A stretch of DNA of 64,000 bases. Origin: Alnus glutinosa (taxonomy: Eukaryota; Streptophyta; Magnoliopsida; Fagales; Betulaceae). The stretch spans positions 37,467,804-37,531,803 of the forward strand of contig NC_084888.1 of NCBI RefSeq assembly GCF_958979055.1, in the 5' to 3' direction. The notes beneath the pieces were generated by a model. The model was not told the DNA's origin and did no database searches. It saw nothing but the letters and a program-made list of their open reading frames with translations. Positions 12,367-22,532 of the stretch are shown piece by piece. Numbering within the stretch: the stretch's first letter is position 1; each line of letters starts with the position of its first letter. The translations under genes and the position numbers were made by a program.

Positions 12367-15300
12367 CTACTTCCTGTCCAAGTACACATCCATGAGCCAA
12401 CAATCATTCATAAAGGAAAATAGTCAATGTTTCATGCCAAATGTGCACACAATGTTAAACTATTAGGAACACTTTGGAGAGCGGAATTGCAATCATGATG
12501 CAAAAAGAACACTTGATCTAGGGTTAACTATTCCTATGTGCCAAAAGGAGAAAAAGTTGTTTGTATAAAACGGAATTGCAGCATAATTACCACAAATTTA
12601 CTGATGAGATACACAATAAAAAGGATAATCAACTGACCTTCTGCTCTTGGCTGTTGGGATAATCAGTCCTCTTTTCTCTAGGCTCTTATACCGGTCCTTT
12701 GCAAGGGTGCAACAACCCTTAACACAAATAATAATCAGGTATGCTCTTATTGAATCTCATAACCATTAAAAAAAAAAAAAGAAGCAATTATGATTGCATG
12801 TAAAGTTTTGGAATGGGGGAAAATTTCATTGTACCTTTAACTTGCGGAGTGATCCGGTTATTTCTTCAGATAATAGGACTTGTACTGGGGCAGGCTCAAA
12901 TCTGAAATGAAGATAACAGGTTACTTCTGCTATAACAAAAATTTGGTCACAATACTTAAGTACGAGTTTGTAAATACAATTTAAATGCTTTCATTTTTCA
13001 ATAACATAAAAGCACAGGGACTTTCTGTTGTGATTCCACCAGTGCACACAAACTTTTTCACAATAAAAGATATAGTGATGTATCTCATATTTTTTATTTG
13101 GTTACTTAAGTTTTTTTTTGATAAGTTACTTAAGTTAAAATTAAACTTTCCATCTCCAAAGCCACAAAGTAGAGGACCACAAGTTATCAAAGAATGGGAA
13201 AAAAGGAGAAATTAAGGATCCCTTCACTACTTGAAAATCTACGTTTGCAACTATGAACATAATTAATTACCATAAATAATAAATGAACTAAAAATATTAG
13301 AGTACAAAAGAACTCATACTTGTGCCTCCCCAAGCGTGGTGGACATGATTTTAGTCTTTCTTGTTTGGCTACAACTCGGCGGAGATGTCTTTTTTGCTTC
13401 TCCTCATCTTCTTTGGCAATTTCTTGAATAATATCTGGTAAGCTGTGACCAGGAGGACCAAGCAATCATTAGAATATACTCTGCAAAAAAATGATTGTTT
13501 GTAGAAGCAAAAGGTCATCTTACCTGTCAATTTCTTTAGAAAGTCCCTCAACCTTTTTAGCTTCTGCTTCCATTCTCAGCTGTTCTTTACGTCTAGCTCT
13601 TCTATTCAGCACAACTTGGGTCACCCTCTTCGTTTTACTAGACCTGCTAAATATTCATTTGACCGTATGAACTCATAGGGCACAGTTTAGAAGATATTTA
13701 CACAATAATGAAGAACATAGCATAATACACAAATCAGAAATCATTCGAATAGCAATAGACACATGACAGGAAATACATCAAACGTACCAACACAAGCCAT
13801 ATATATAACAAAAGGACACAATCAAGCTACTGAAGGACAACCTTTCATTCAACTTGATGGATTATGCATCTTCTCAGTATTTCAATAATGAACCTATATT
13901 ATACATTAAACAAAAAACACTGAAGGAAATGATGATGTCCATAACAAACAAACCTTTTCTCTAATGTAGAATCCTCATTTTCACCCGGATTTTCCAAATT
14001 CATCTCATCATCATCACTTCCATTATCTGCCTCAATAAAATACATCTAAAAAAAAGCTGGTTATGTTAAGGTCCTGCACATGGCATATAATTCAAAGGAA
14101 ATATCTATACATTCATGAAAAAGATTCCTAGCATATTAATTTTTTTCATAAAGAAATAAACCTTGTGTAAACCAACAGCCGCAGCACAAAAGTACATGGG
14201 ATATGTACAAAAGGCCCTACTCCCCTTCCCCTTTAATGCAAAAGAGAATTCCTAGTAGATAATAAACAAATGGAGAAAAAGATACTCACATCTTCGTCAT
14301 TGATAGCTTCCCCTGGAACAGTCAGTGGAACTGGCTTAGGTCCCAACTCATTTTGGTAGACTTTCTGCATTTCTTCTGCAACAGCATGAGCCAACACATC
14401 CTGAATTGACAAAATAAAAACACATTAAAATTCCATGTGACTTGGCCTAAGCATAGGCAAAATATGTATCAAATATCACAGAATTACCTGATGACTTTCA
14501 AGTGAAGGATTGAATGAGCAACCTGGAGGCTCAACTTCTACTGCTGGAATAATTGAAGGCTTCGATTTCTGCTGAAAGAGAATAAGAGCTCAACAATCAT
14601 ATCATCAACTAAGGTCCACTAAAGACCAATTAAGGTAACATCGTCAACATGAACTCATGCAATCATACATCATAGAGAGAATTGCCTCTTAAGATTATAC
14701 GACTCAATAAGAATGAGATGTATCCCTCACATCAATTTCAAAATCTCGGCAATCAGAATAAATGTATCCAGCTCCTCATATCCTTCCTCAGTAGTTAAAT
14801 AAAATTACACGAGAGGACTCGACATAAAAGAGTGTCATCAACAATTTGAATTCAATTCTAAGCCACAATATTTTACCTTTTTGGCTTTGTTTTTGTCTTC
14901 ACCTGCAAGAGTGTCAAAGGGAGCCTATGTTAATGCATGTAATATCATAATAACAAGCCAGTGAAAACATTAATAAAGCATAGAAGAAACCTTTCTCACC
15001 CCATATGTCAACCATGCCAGAAGCTGTGGCAAAATCATCCTGAAAGATGTCAACAATAGAAAGATAAATACATAATAAATAACAAGGAGTTCAAAAAATT
15101 TGACACATCCGTTTCTATACTCATTATATGAGTAGCAGACCTTAGGACCACCTTGAGTTGCATCATTTGCTTTTGGAACCTCCTTACGCTTTCTCTTGGA
15201 TTTCTTCTGTATTGAGGATGGAATTGATTGTACAAAAGGGTTCTTTTGTAGCAGGCTGTCACAGCGGAGTACTTTTTCCCTATGTTTTTCAATCTTCCGC

Positions 15301-16390
15301 TTCACCGAAAGATCTGATCAAACAAAAGTAAATAACTTCTAATCACTTTCTTCAAAAAAGAAGCTTGCATTCATTCACACCAGATGGAATTAGCCCTTAG
15401 TATGATTTTTTAACAAAGAAATATTATATTTTCCCCGATGCTTATTCTGCCAGAAAGTTAGGTAAATTCACCACCCATTAAAAAGTTCGATTCAAAATCC
15501 TTTCACTTTGACAGAAATTGATTTAGCCGGTAAGAATTACTTGCCAATGAATTAGTTTTCAGTGAACGAAAGAGACGGGGGGGTCATAACCAGGCCCCCA
15601 AGTCAAAGCGAAAATGGCAACAGAGGAATCAGGCTATGGGGATCCATAATTTCAATCTGTGTGCACATTACCATGCTTCCTTCGTCTACTAAAAAACCAG
15701 AGCATTAGATTATTCTACACACGAAAATTCCACCGCTACCTTTCTCTAAACTGAACCTTGTCAATATGCTACACGCCCTTCTCACCCACCCAAAAAAAAA
15801 AAAAAAAACAAACGGGCTATATCTAGACTACAAATTCAATCAACTTGCCATTGAAATACAAGCAAATAATGCTCATAATATTACTGTCAAGTGGAAAACT
15901 AAAAAATAATAAATTCATTCGAGTAATGCTTCAGACACTCCCACTCCACCACACCTATTTCTCCGCCCCGTTAGGTGCCTTTTAAAACCACCATTGGATT
16001 AAAATCCATATCAAAGGCAATGGTGATTTTAAAAGCCACTTAAAGGTGTGAAGAAGTGGGAGTGTGCGTAACATTACTCAATTCATAAACATCACTAATC
16101 ACTGAAATAAAGCCCTAAAAGCTCAAGCACCAAAGGGAAAAACCCTAACATCCAAAGCAGCTGAAGAGTGAGGTAGGGCGGAGGGGGAAATAAGAGAAAA
16201 GTCGAGGGGCAAGAGAGTAAAATACCTCTGGACTTGTCAACGACGAAGAGTGAGTCGGTGGGGGCGGAGGAGAGGGAGCCACCGGAGAGAGCGTCTTTGG
16301 TAGACTTCTCGAAGAAGTCTTCGATCTCCTCCGTGCTTATGTTTGCCCTCCATGCCTTCTTCCCCTTCCGAGAGGTCTTCGCTTTCTTCC

Positions 16391-16394
<4 letters not shown>
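12367..16394 (-). CDS. NOP53: Ribosome biogenesis protein NOP53 (SMO4 orthologue)
   Basis: Twelve exons on the minus strand join in frame to 358 residues: 16226-16394, 15141-15313, 15000-15039, 14877-14902, 14488-14571, 14290-14400, 13954-14030, 13524-13643, 13320-13442, 12835-12901, 12638-12717 and 12367-12373. The start MGKKAKTSRKGKKAWR and basic C-terminal helices (RRARRKEQLRMEAEAKKVEG; KRHLRRVVAKQERLKSCPPR) are typical of NOP53. LFVVD at residues 49-53 fits the arch-interaction motif (LFx-hydrophobic-D) by which NOP53 brings the exosome helicase MTR4 to pre-60S particles for 5.8S rRNA 3' processing. Arabidopsis SMO4 (At2g40430) is the likely orthologue. The protein is shorter than my memory of SMO4 (about 440 residues), so an alternative exon may exist. 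The last exon has only seven coding bases. Confidence 0.9.
15921..16079. mobile_element. Mutator-like MITE in NOP53 intron 1
   Basis: The inverted ends GAGTAATGCTTCAGACACTC and GAGTGTGCGTAACATTACTC read as a long hairpin. The flanks AATTCATTC and AATTCATAA are a likely 9 bp target duplication with two differences. It lies wholly inside the first intron of the NOP53 gene (15314-16225). Confidence 0.6.

Positions 16395-16428
<34 letters not shown>
16395..16428 (-). repeat. (GA)n tract directly before the NOP53 start codon
   Basis: Seventeen CT dinucleotides on the plus strand (GA on the gene strand) touch the ATG, placing a length-variable purine tract in the 5'UTR. Confidence 0.8.
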
Positions 16429-16431
<3 letters not shown>

Positions 16432-16506
16432 CTTCTGGGACTTCTGGGTCTAGGAAATAGGAGTCGTCAAGAAAGAGCGCTTCGAAACGCTCACGTTAAA
16501 ACTTAA

Positions 16507-16515
16507 AAACCCTAA
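16507..16515. promoter_or_regulatory. Telo-box in the NOP53 promoter
   Basis: AAACCCTAA lies 113 bases upstream of the NOP53 ATG. In plants this box is enriched in promoters of ribosomal-protein and ribosome-biogenesis genes active in dividing cells, which suits NOP53. The function is inferred from sequence only. Confidence 0.55.
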
Positions 16516-16652
16516 TAACTGGCTACGGCGTTCCCAATAGCTTAAAAAGATAAACGACTTGTAGCCCAGGAAATACCCTGACTCGTAAAAGTTGTAACAC
16601 TTGTTGGACCGAACATGTGAAATTTTATTTTATTGTATTTAATATTCTATGC

Positions 16653-16664
16653 GATGTTATATTA
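16653..16664. repeat. Target-site duplication (left copy) of the SINE/LINE nest
   Basis: GATGTTATATTA is repeated exactly at 23510-23521. The two copies bracket the whole LINE, SINE and MITE nest. Confidence 0.75.
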
Positions 16665-16714
16665 TTATTATTATTATTATTTTTTTTTTTTTTGAGGGAA
16701 AACGGGAGCTTCCA

Positions 16715-19700
16715 TTAATAAATATCAGCATTTACAACATCCAACAACTCCCTGGGACAAGAATTAAACCACACCCGATTGCACTGTTTAAACAAAGCTA
16801 ATTTCGCTAAACTATGCGCAGCCCTGTTTCCTTCTCTTCTCACGTGGGAGACCTTCCAGGAAGCCATTGACCCTAACATTTGCTTTGTCTCGGTCAAAAA
16901 AAGCCCGTGGATGGAATCGTCTTCCTCCACTTTGTTGAGAGCCAGAATTATTTCTCGGGCATCACCTTCTAATTCCACCGAATGATATCCCATAAACCTG
17001 CCAAAAGAAACAGCACATCGAGCGCCAATGGCTTCCGCAGCAACTGGGTCCCTGATGTGGGGGAAGACTTCACACTTAGCAGCCATCACCCCACCTTGGT
17101 GATCCCTGGCTATGACCCCAATCCCCACCAGTTTATCCTTCCCGTTCAAAGCCGCATCCCAGTTGATCTTGATGCAATTCGGTGCCGGCTTGCTCCATCT
17201 GGCCCTGGGGGCTTGCTCCCTAAGCCCTAGATTTTCGGCCCGCGAATTGGCAACTCTGAATTCCTCCGCCTGATCCAAGGCTTCTCTGATCAGGATTTTT
17301 GGAGGCAGTACCGCGCCTCCAAAGACCACCCTGTTCCTTCGGGCCCAAATCTTATGGGCGATTTCGGCAAAGCTCTCGAGATCCCTTTCTTCCAGTTTGT
17401 CACAGAGGGAGCCGAAGACCCCAAAGAACTCCTCCGTCCCAGCCGAGCACTTCTGGATGGGTCCACTGCATAAGCCCCAAACCTCCTGGGCAGAGCCACA
17501 ACTCCACAAAGCATGACTGACGGATTCCGCCTCGGCGCCGCACATTGGGCATAACTGGTCAGTGACCACTTTCCTCTTGTAGAGATTGTTTTTAGTAGGT
17601 AAAATTTCATTGCATGCTCTCCATAGGAATAGAAGGGTGTGTCGGGGTAGGTTTAGGCTCCAGAGACGCTTCCATACTTGGGAAGCAGAGTACATTGAGG
17701 ACGCACCCCCAACATCTCTATCTCTTCTCTCCATCTCTAGGTGATAGGCGCTGCGGACTGAAAAAACCCCATTTTTGGTCCCTCTCCAAATCAACTTATC
17801 CATATGGAACCTAGGGTTGATGGGGATGCTGCAGATCTTGTCCACTGTGTCTTCAGAGAAAATGCATTTTATAAGGGGAATATCCCACCAATTAGCCTCC
17901 CTGTTGATTATGTCAGCCACCGTTGCTTCTCTTGGGAGCACCCTTACTGGATCAAGAACATTGTGAGGGGAGTCTGGGATCCACTTGTCTTCCCAAAGTT
18001 TGATGCTTTGGCCATTGCCCACCCTCCACAAAAGCCCTTCCTTGAGGAGATCCTTTGCCTGCCAGATGCTCCTCCAGGCAAAAGAGGGCTTCTTCCCCAG
18101 ATTAGAGTCTAGGAAGTTCGTATTGGGATAATATTTCCCGCGCATCACTCGAGCTGCCAGGGAGTCCGGCCTCTTCAAAAGCCTCCAACACTGTTTGGCA
18201 AGCAGAGCCGTGTTGAAAGAGTCTATGTCTCTAAAACCCAGACCCCCCAGATCCTTCCTTCTACCCATTCTCCTCCAAGCCATCCAGGCTATCTTGTTAG
18301 AATTTTCCTTGAAACTCCACCAGAACTTCCCCATCATAGCACTAATGTCTTTTGTCAAGGCTTTTGGAATGCGAAACACGCTCATAGTGTACGTTGGGAT
18401 CGCTTGGATTACTGCCTTCAGCAAAATCTCCTTCCCCGCGTGCGTTAGGAATTTTTCTTTCCAACCATTTAATTTAGCCCAGATTCTCCCTTTGATGTAG
18501 TTAAAGGAGGAGACCCTAGACCTCCCTATAAGTGTTGGGAGTCCCAGATACCGTTCAAAACACTGAGCCTGTGCTGCCCTCGTTCTGGAAAGGATCTCAT
18601 CTCTGTCTGCCGGGGGGGTATTCCTGCTGAAGAAAATGGATGTCTTCTTCTTGTTGATTTTCTGGCCTAAAGCCCTCTCATAGCAGTCTAGGATAGATTC
18701 CACCTGGCTCAATTCTCTACTGTTAGCTTTGCAAAATAAAAGACTGTCGTCTGCGAAGAAGAGGTGGTGTATCCGGATGCCCCCCCTGGAGATCGGAACC
18801 CCGGTGATGATTCTGGTCCTCTCAGCATTATTGAGGGAAGAGCTCAGGGCTTCTGCGCAAAGGATGAATAGGTAGGGAGAGAGAGGGTCTCCTTGCCTCA
18901 AACCTCGCGATGGGAAGATCTTCCCATAAGGTCTACCATTAATGAGAATGGAATAGGTAACAGACCGGACACACATCATTAGGAGATTTATCCATCTAGC
19001 TGCGAACCCCAACTTAAAAAGCATAGCTTCAAGGAAATCCCATTCCAATCTATCATAGGCTTTGCTCATGTCTAGTTTGAGAGCCATGTATCCTTCCTTC
19101 CCCGAGAGCCTAGTAGCCATGGTATGGAGAGTTTCGAAAGCAACCAGAATGTTGTCCGAGATTAAGCGCCCGGAAACAAAAGCACTTTGCTCCGGAGAGA
19201 CAATGTGCGGGAGAATAGGTTTGAGTCTGTTTGCTAGGACTTTGGAAATCAGTTTATAAAGAACATTACACAAACTGATTGGCCTATATTCAGAAGGCTT
19301 AGAGGGGGAGTCTACCTTGGGGATGAGGACAATGTTGGTGGAGTTGATCCCCATGTCCATCCTTCCTTCGTTGAGAAAAGCTAAAACAGCTCTGCACACC
19401 TCTCCGCCCACCGTGGACCAGTTCCTTTGATAGAAAGCAGCAGGGAAACCATCCGGTCCCGGGGCCTTGAGGGGGTGCATCTGGAACAAGGCCATCCTGA
19501 TCTCCTCTTCAGTGAAGCTACTAAGGAGCCTCCTGTTCATATCATCCGAAACCCTCATTTCGACCCCTCTGATACACTCCTCCACCCTGTCAGTCCCTTG
19601 GGAGGTGAACAACTCCTCATAGAACTTGGTGAAAACCCTGCCAATATCTTTGTTCTTCCTCCACGATCTGCCCTGCTCATCTGTAACCCTTCGAATCCGG

Positions 19701-20833
19701 TTTACTTTCCTTCTATGTTGGACCCAAGAGTGGTAGAAAGCAGTGTTTCGGTCCCCACTTCTGAGCCAGTGTTGTTTCGCCCGCTGCTTCCACTTGACGT
19801 CTTCGAACTCCAATAACTCGTCTATCTCCCTTTGCAGAATTTTAACCTGGGAATCCACAGCCGGGCATTCATTTCTTTGGAGATCAGCTAACTGGGCGGT
19901 TTTTGCCTTAACAGCCTCCTCCTCCTTCCCGAATTTCCGTCCCCCCCAATCCAGAAGGGCCCTACGGCAGGCTTCAAGCCTTTGCTGGATCCCCTCACCC
20001 GGGGAGTCAAAACTCGGGCAAGTGGACCATGCCGAGTGGATGACTTCTCCACACTCAGAGTCATTTAACCAACTGGCTTCGAGCTTAAAACCCCCACCTC
20101 CCGAGGTTCGGCTCTGGCCTCTTCTTGGGTTGGGAGAAAAAGAGACCACAATAGGACTGTGGTCCGAGGTTCTCGCTGCTAGGATCTCTACAGAAACATC
20201 TGGGAAGAGAGAGCACCATTCCGGGTTCGCCACCGCCCGGTCAAGCCTCTCCTTAGTAAAGGTCTCATCTGTCCTCCGGTTGCTCCATGTATAAGGGGAC
20301 CCAGAAAACCCCAAATCCCCTAGCCTGCAGACTTCCAAAGCTTCCCTGAAACCAGTCAGCTGGGACTCCTTCCTGGGATTGGAGCCCTCCTTTTCTTCCT
20401 GCGTGACCACCTCATTGAAATCTCCAGCACACAACCAGGGAACCGGGTGGCAGGAATCCAGGTACTTTAGCAATTCCCACGATTCAACCCGCCTGGCACA
20501 GCTCGGGTTACCGTAGAAGCCAGTGAGCTTCCACCAAGGGTTATTATTATCATCCTTAACCATTAAATTAATGTGACGCCGGGAGTAGTTATACACCTCA
20601 ACCTTAGACTCCGACTTCCACAAAAAAGCCAATCCCCCACTCCTCCCAATCGGATCGACTGCAAAAAATCTATCAAAACCAATTTTCTTACAAATGACCT
20701 CCAAGTATTGTTTGGAGCTGATGGTCTCCATAAGGAATACAAAAGTGGGCCGTCTCTCCTTCACCGTTTGATGAAGGTCTCGAACTTTCCGGGGTTGCCC
20801 AAGTCCCCGGCAGTTCCAACTTAGAAGAATCAT
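16715..20833 (-). CDS. LINE ORF2: endonuclease, reverse transcriptase, RNase H
   Basis: A single open frame of 1372 residues starts at the ATG at 20833 (MILLSWNCRGLG). The APE-type endonuclease covers about residues 1-230: N7, E36 in LMETISS, GDFNEV near 136 and SDHSPIVV near 223. Reverse transcriptase follows, with LKLDMSKAYDRLEWDFL and the catalytic FADD near residue 694. A zinc-binding zf-RVT segment (LCPMCGAEAESVSHALWSC) lies near 1090-1110. The C-terminal RNase H begins near 1224 (INWDAALNG) and keeps AEAIGA, EGDA and NRAAHSLA. The protein would nick target DNA and copy the element RNA by target-primed reverse transcription. No internal stop occurs, so this copy could be recent or still functional. 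The ATG overlaps the ORF1 stop as ATGA. Confidence 0.93.
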   Translation of the reverse strand: MILLSWNCRGLGQPRKVRDLHQTVKERRPTFVFLMETISSKQYLEVICKKIGFDRFFAVDPIGRSGGLAFLWKSESKVEVYNYSRRHINLMVKDDNNNPWWKLTGFYGNPSCARRVESWELLKYLDSCHPVPWLCAGDFNEVVTQEEKEGSNPRKESQLTGFREALEVCRLGDLGFSGSPYTWSNRRTDETFTKERLDRAVANPEWCSLFPDVSVEILAARTSDHSPIVVSFSPNPRRGQSRTSGGGGFKLEASWLNDSECGEVIHSAWSTCPSFDSPGEGIQQRLEACRRALLDWGGRKFGKEEEAVKAKTAQLADLQRNECPAVDSQVKILQREIDELLEFEDVKWKQRAKQHWLRSGDRNTAFYHSWVQHRRKVNRIRRVTDEQGRSWRKNKDIGRVFTKFYEELFTSQGTDRVEECIRGVEMRVSDDMNRRLLSSFTEEEIRMALFQMHPLKAPGPDGFPAAFYQRNWSTVGGEVCRAVLAFLNEGRMDMGINSTNIVLIPKVDSPSKPSEYRPISLCNVLYKLISKVLANRLKPILPHIVSPEQSAFVSGRLISDNILVAFETLHTMATRLSGKEGYMALKLDMSKAYDRLEWDFLEAMLFKLGFAARWINLLMMCVRSVTYSILINGRPYGKIFPSRGLRQGDPLSPYLFILCAEALSSSLNNAERTRIITGVPISRGGIRIHHLFFADDSLLFCKANSRELSQVESILDCYERALGQKINKKKTSIFFSRNTPPADRDEILSRTRAAQAQCFERYLGLPTLIGRSRVSSFNYIKGRIWAKLNGWKEKFLTHAGKEILLKAVIQAIPTYTMSVFRIPKALTKDISAMMGKFWWSFKENSNKIAWMAWRRMGRRKDLGGLGFRDIDSFNTALLAKQCWRLLKRPDSLAARVMRGKYYPNTNFLDSNLGKKPSFAWRSIWQAKDLLKEGLLWRVGNGQSIKLWEDKWIPDSPHNVLDPVRVLPREATVADIINREANWWDIPLIKCIFSEDTVDKICSIPINPRFHMDKLIWRGTKNGVFSVRSAYHLEMERRDRDVGGASSMYSASQVWKRLWSLNLPRHTLLFLWRACNEILPTKNNLYKRKVVTDQLCPMCGAEAESVSHALWSCGSAQEVWGLCSGPIQKCSAGTEEFFGVFGSLCDKLEERDLESFAEIAHKIWARRNRVVFGGAVLPPKILIREALDQAEEFRVANSRAENLGLREQAPRARWSKPAPNCIKINWDAALNGKDKLVGIGVIARDHQGGVMAAKCEVFPHIRDPVAAEAIGARCAVSFGRFMGYHSVELEGDAREIILALNKVEEDDSIHGLFLTETKQMLGSMASWKVSHVRREGNRAAHSLAKLALFKQCNRVWFNSCPRELLDVVNADIY

Positions 20834-22364
20834 TGTGGCTGGCGGGGCTGGAAACCAGCCTCCGCCCAAGCCAAATCAAACCCTGTCTCAACATCCAATC
20901 TCGCCTTCTTTCCACCTTCTGTGGCGTCCTCCCCCTCTCCTATCCCTGCTTGCACTGATCCTCTTTTTCCCCCCCTCGCCTGGTCTGGGCTTGGGGAGGA
21001 AGAGCGGATCCTGCGTTTCCATCTGCGGGTGGGCCCTTTTCCTTGCCCATAATTATCTTCTTCGATTTCTACCATAGCATGTCCACTGTCTATCTCTTGA
21101 GGGTCCAGGCCCATCCCCGACCCATCCTCTAGGTGCTGGTTACCCTCCTCTTCTACGCCCAGCCCACCAGTAGGCCCAATATTAGCTGTATCTGCATCAA
21201 TATAGGCTGGGTCCCCCACGATAGCTTCCTGGGATTTGTCTCCATCTGCTTTGTGAAGCATTCCTCTTGGACCAAGGGGTAATCCGTCTTGTCCAGCAGG
21301 TCAGAAGTGAGCATTAAATCCATGAAGTCACTTCGCCGATTAGGACTCTGAGTTTGTCCTAACTCAGCAGCCTTCGTGTCACGCACCCCCCTTCTCAAAA
21401 TCGACTGCAGGATTTGCTTTTCGATGTCATTTCCAAAGCTGTGTGACCTGACAGATTTGTTGGGATCCCCACCTTGCTGGTCCTGTGGCTCTCCCCTCTC
21501 TGTCTCTTGTTGATCGCCCGGCGCAGCTTCTCCTCCGTTATCCCCTCCCTTCTGATCTATAGACTTCTTCTGGGGGGGACTACTTGCTCTCCCTCCACCA
21601 GACCTCATTTTTCCTTGTGTGAACCGAACCTCTTCCGCTCTGAGCCAGGTCCCCCAGCGTTTAGGAGCTTCGTCGTCTTCCTGGCTGGGTCCCTTTTGAT
21701 CACTGCACTGCTCCTTGTTATGGAAGATGCGTCCACAGTTGAAACAAAAATGGGGGAGCTTCTCATATCTAAAATTGACCCAGACCATTTTCCCGTTTAG
21801 CCAAAGGGCACGGCCTCTGTCCAGGGGCTTTGTGATATCGATATGAACCTTGATCCGAAGACTACACCCCCTTCCTGGCCCTTCTCCAGAGATGTCCACC
21901 TCCTCGACCTCTCCTATGGTCTCCCCGATCTTGTTTCCCACTTCTTTGTTTATGCAGATAAGAGGAATGTCTCTGACCTGGATCCAGCACGGGGACTTTG
22001 AGAAATCCATCTGGGCTGGAGGGGTGTTATCTTCCACTTCTTTGAGGATCAGGATCTTTCTGTCAAACAGCCACGGGCATCCCTCCTGGACCCTCCTTTT
22101 GTCTGCTTCTGAGGAGAACTCTAAAAGCCAAAAGTTGTCTTCTAGCTCCTTGAAAACCACCTTTCCTGTAGTTTTCCACAGTCGAGCCATAAAGGCCTTG
22201 AAAGCCTCCTTTTGGACTCTTCTTTCAGACATAATGCGCCCCACCAAACACCGACCATTTCTTAATCTTTGGTCTGCCGTGTCGTCTTCTGTGATCACTA
22301 TACTCGCCTTCTCACCCTCCAGTAATCTCATACCCTCCCCTAACTTTTCAACTAACTCTTCCAT
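20830..22364 (-). CDS. LINE ORF1: DUF4283/zinc-knuckle nucleic-acid-binding protein, one frameshift
   Basis: The frame from the ATG at 22364 runs 403 residues to 21153. The N-terminal part (about residues 1-190) has DUF4283 character (LVGRIMSERRVQKEAFKAFM, then LLEFSSEADKRRVQEGCPWLF). A CCHC knuckle CFNCGRIFHNKEQC (C-x2-C-x4-H-x4-C) lies near residue 208, and a charged linker follows. Near 21260 the coding character moves to another frame, which goes on as HKADGDKSQEAIVGDPAYID and ends GFQPRQPQ at 20830. This suggests a single indel in this copy; the full ORF1 would be about 510 residues. ORF1 binds the element RNA in L1-type LINEs. The stop TGA at 20830-20832 overlaps the ORF2 ATG. Confidence 0.8.
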
Positions 22365-22532
22365 CTCTGACTTGAATCAAGACAGAGGTCTTGACCAGGC
22401 CAAAGACGACTAGAAAAAACTCCTAGCAGCACGGAAATGCCAGGGACTGACTCACTCACCTCTTTGCTGGGCTAGAGAGGAAACAGCCCCAAGAGAGAGG
22501 ACTTTATTTTTTATTTTTGACATGTTCACTAA

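Larger units (their letters stand above)
16665..22502 (-). mobile_element. L1-type LINE, nearly whole, with RNase H domain
   Basis: The element runs on the minus strand with a 5'UTR (about 22365-22502), ORF1, ORF2, a short 3'UTR and an A-rich tail that appears on the plus strand as T13 preceded by (TTA)n at 16665-16693. It has all the parts of the plant L1 lineage that carries a C-terminal RNase H. Its 5' edge abuts an A/T run (22503-22520) that matches the tail of the SINE it entered, so the exact edge is uncertain by some bases. ORF2 is open over its full length. ORF1 seems to have one frame change near its end. It looks young compared with the fragment at 2700-3014. Confidence 0.88.

Noticed and set aside
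17290-20294. Plus-strand open frames of 100-187 residues
   Set aside because: They are antisense shadows of the LINE ORF2, which has clear domain motifs over the whole length.
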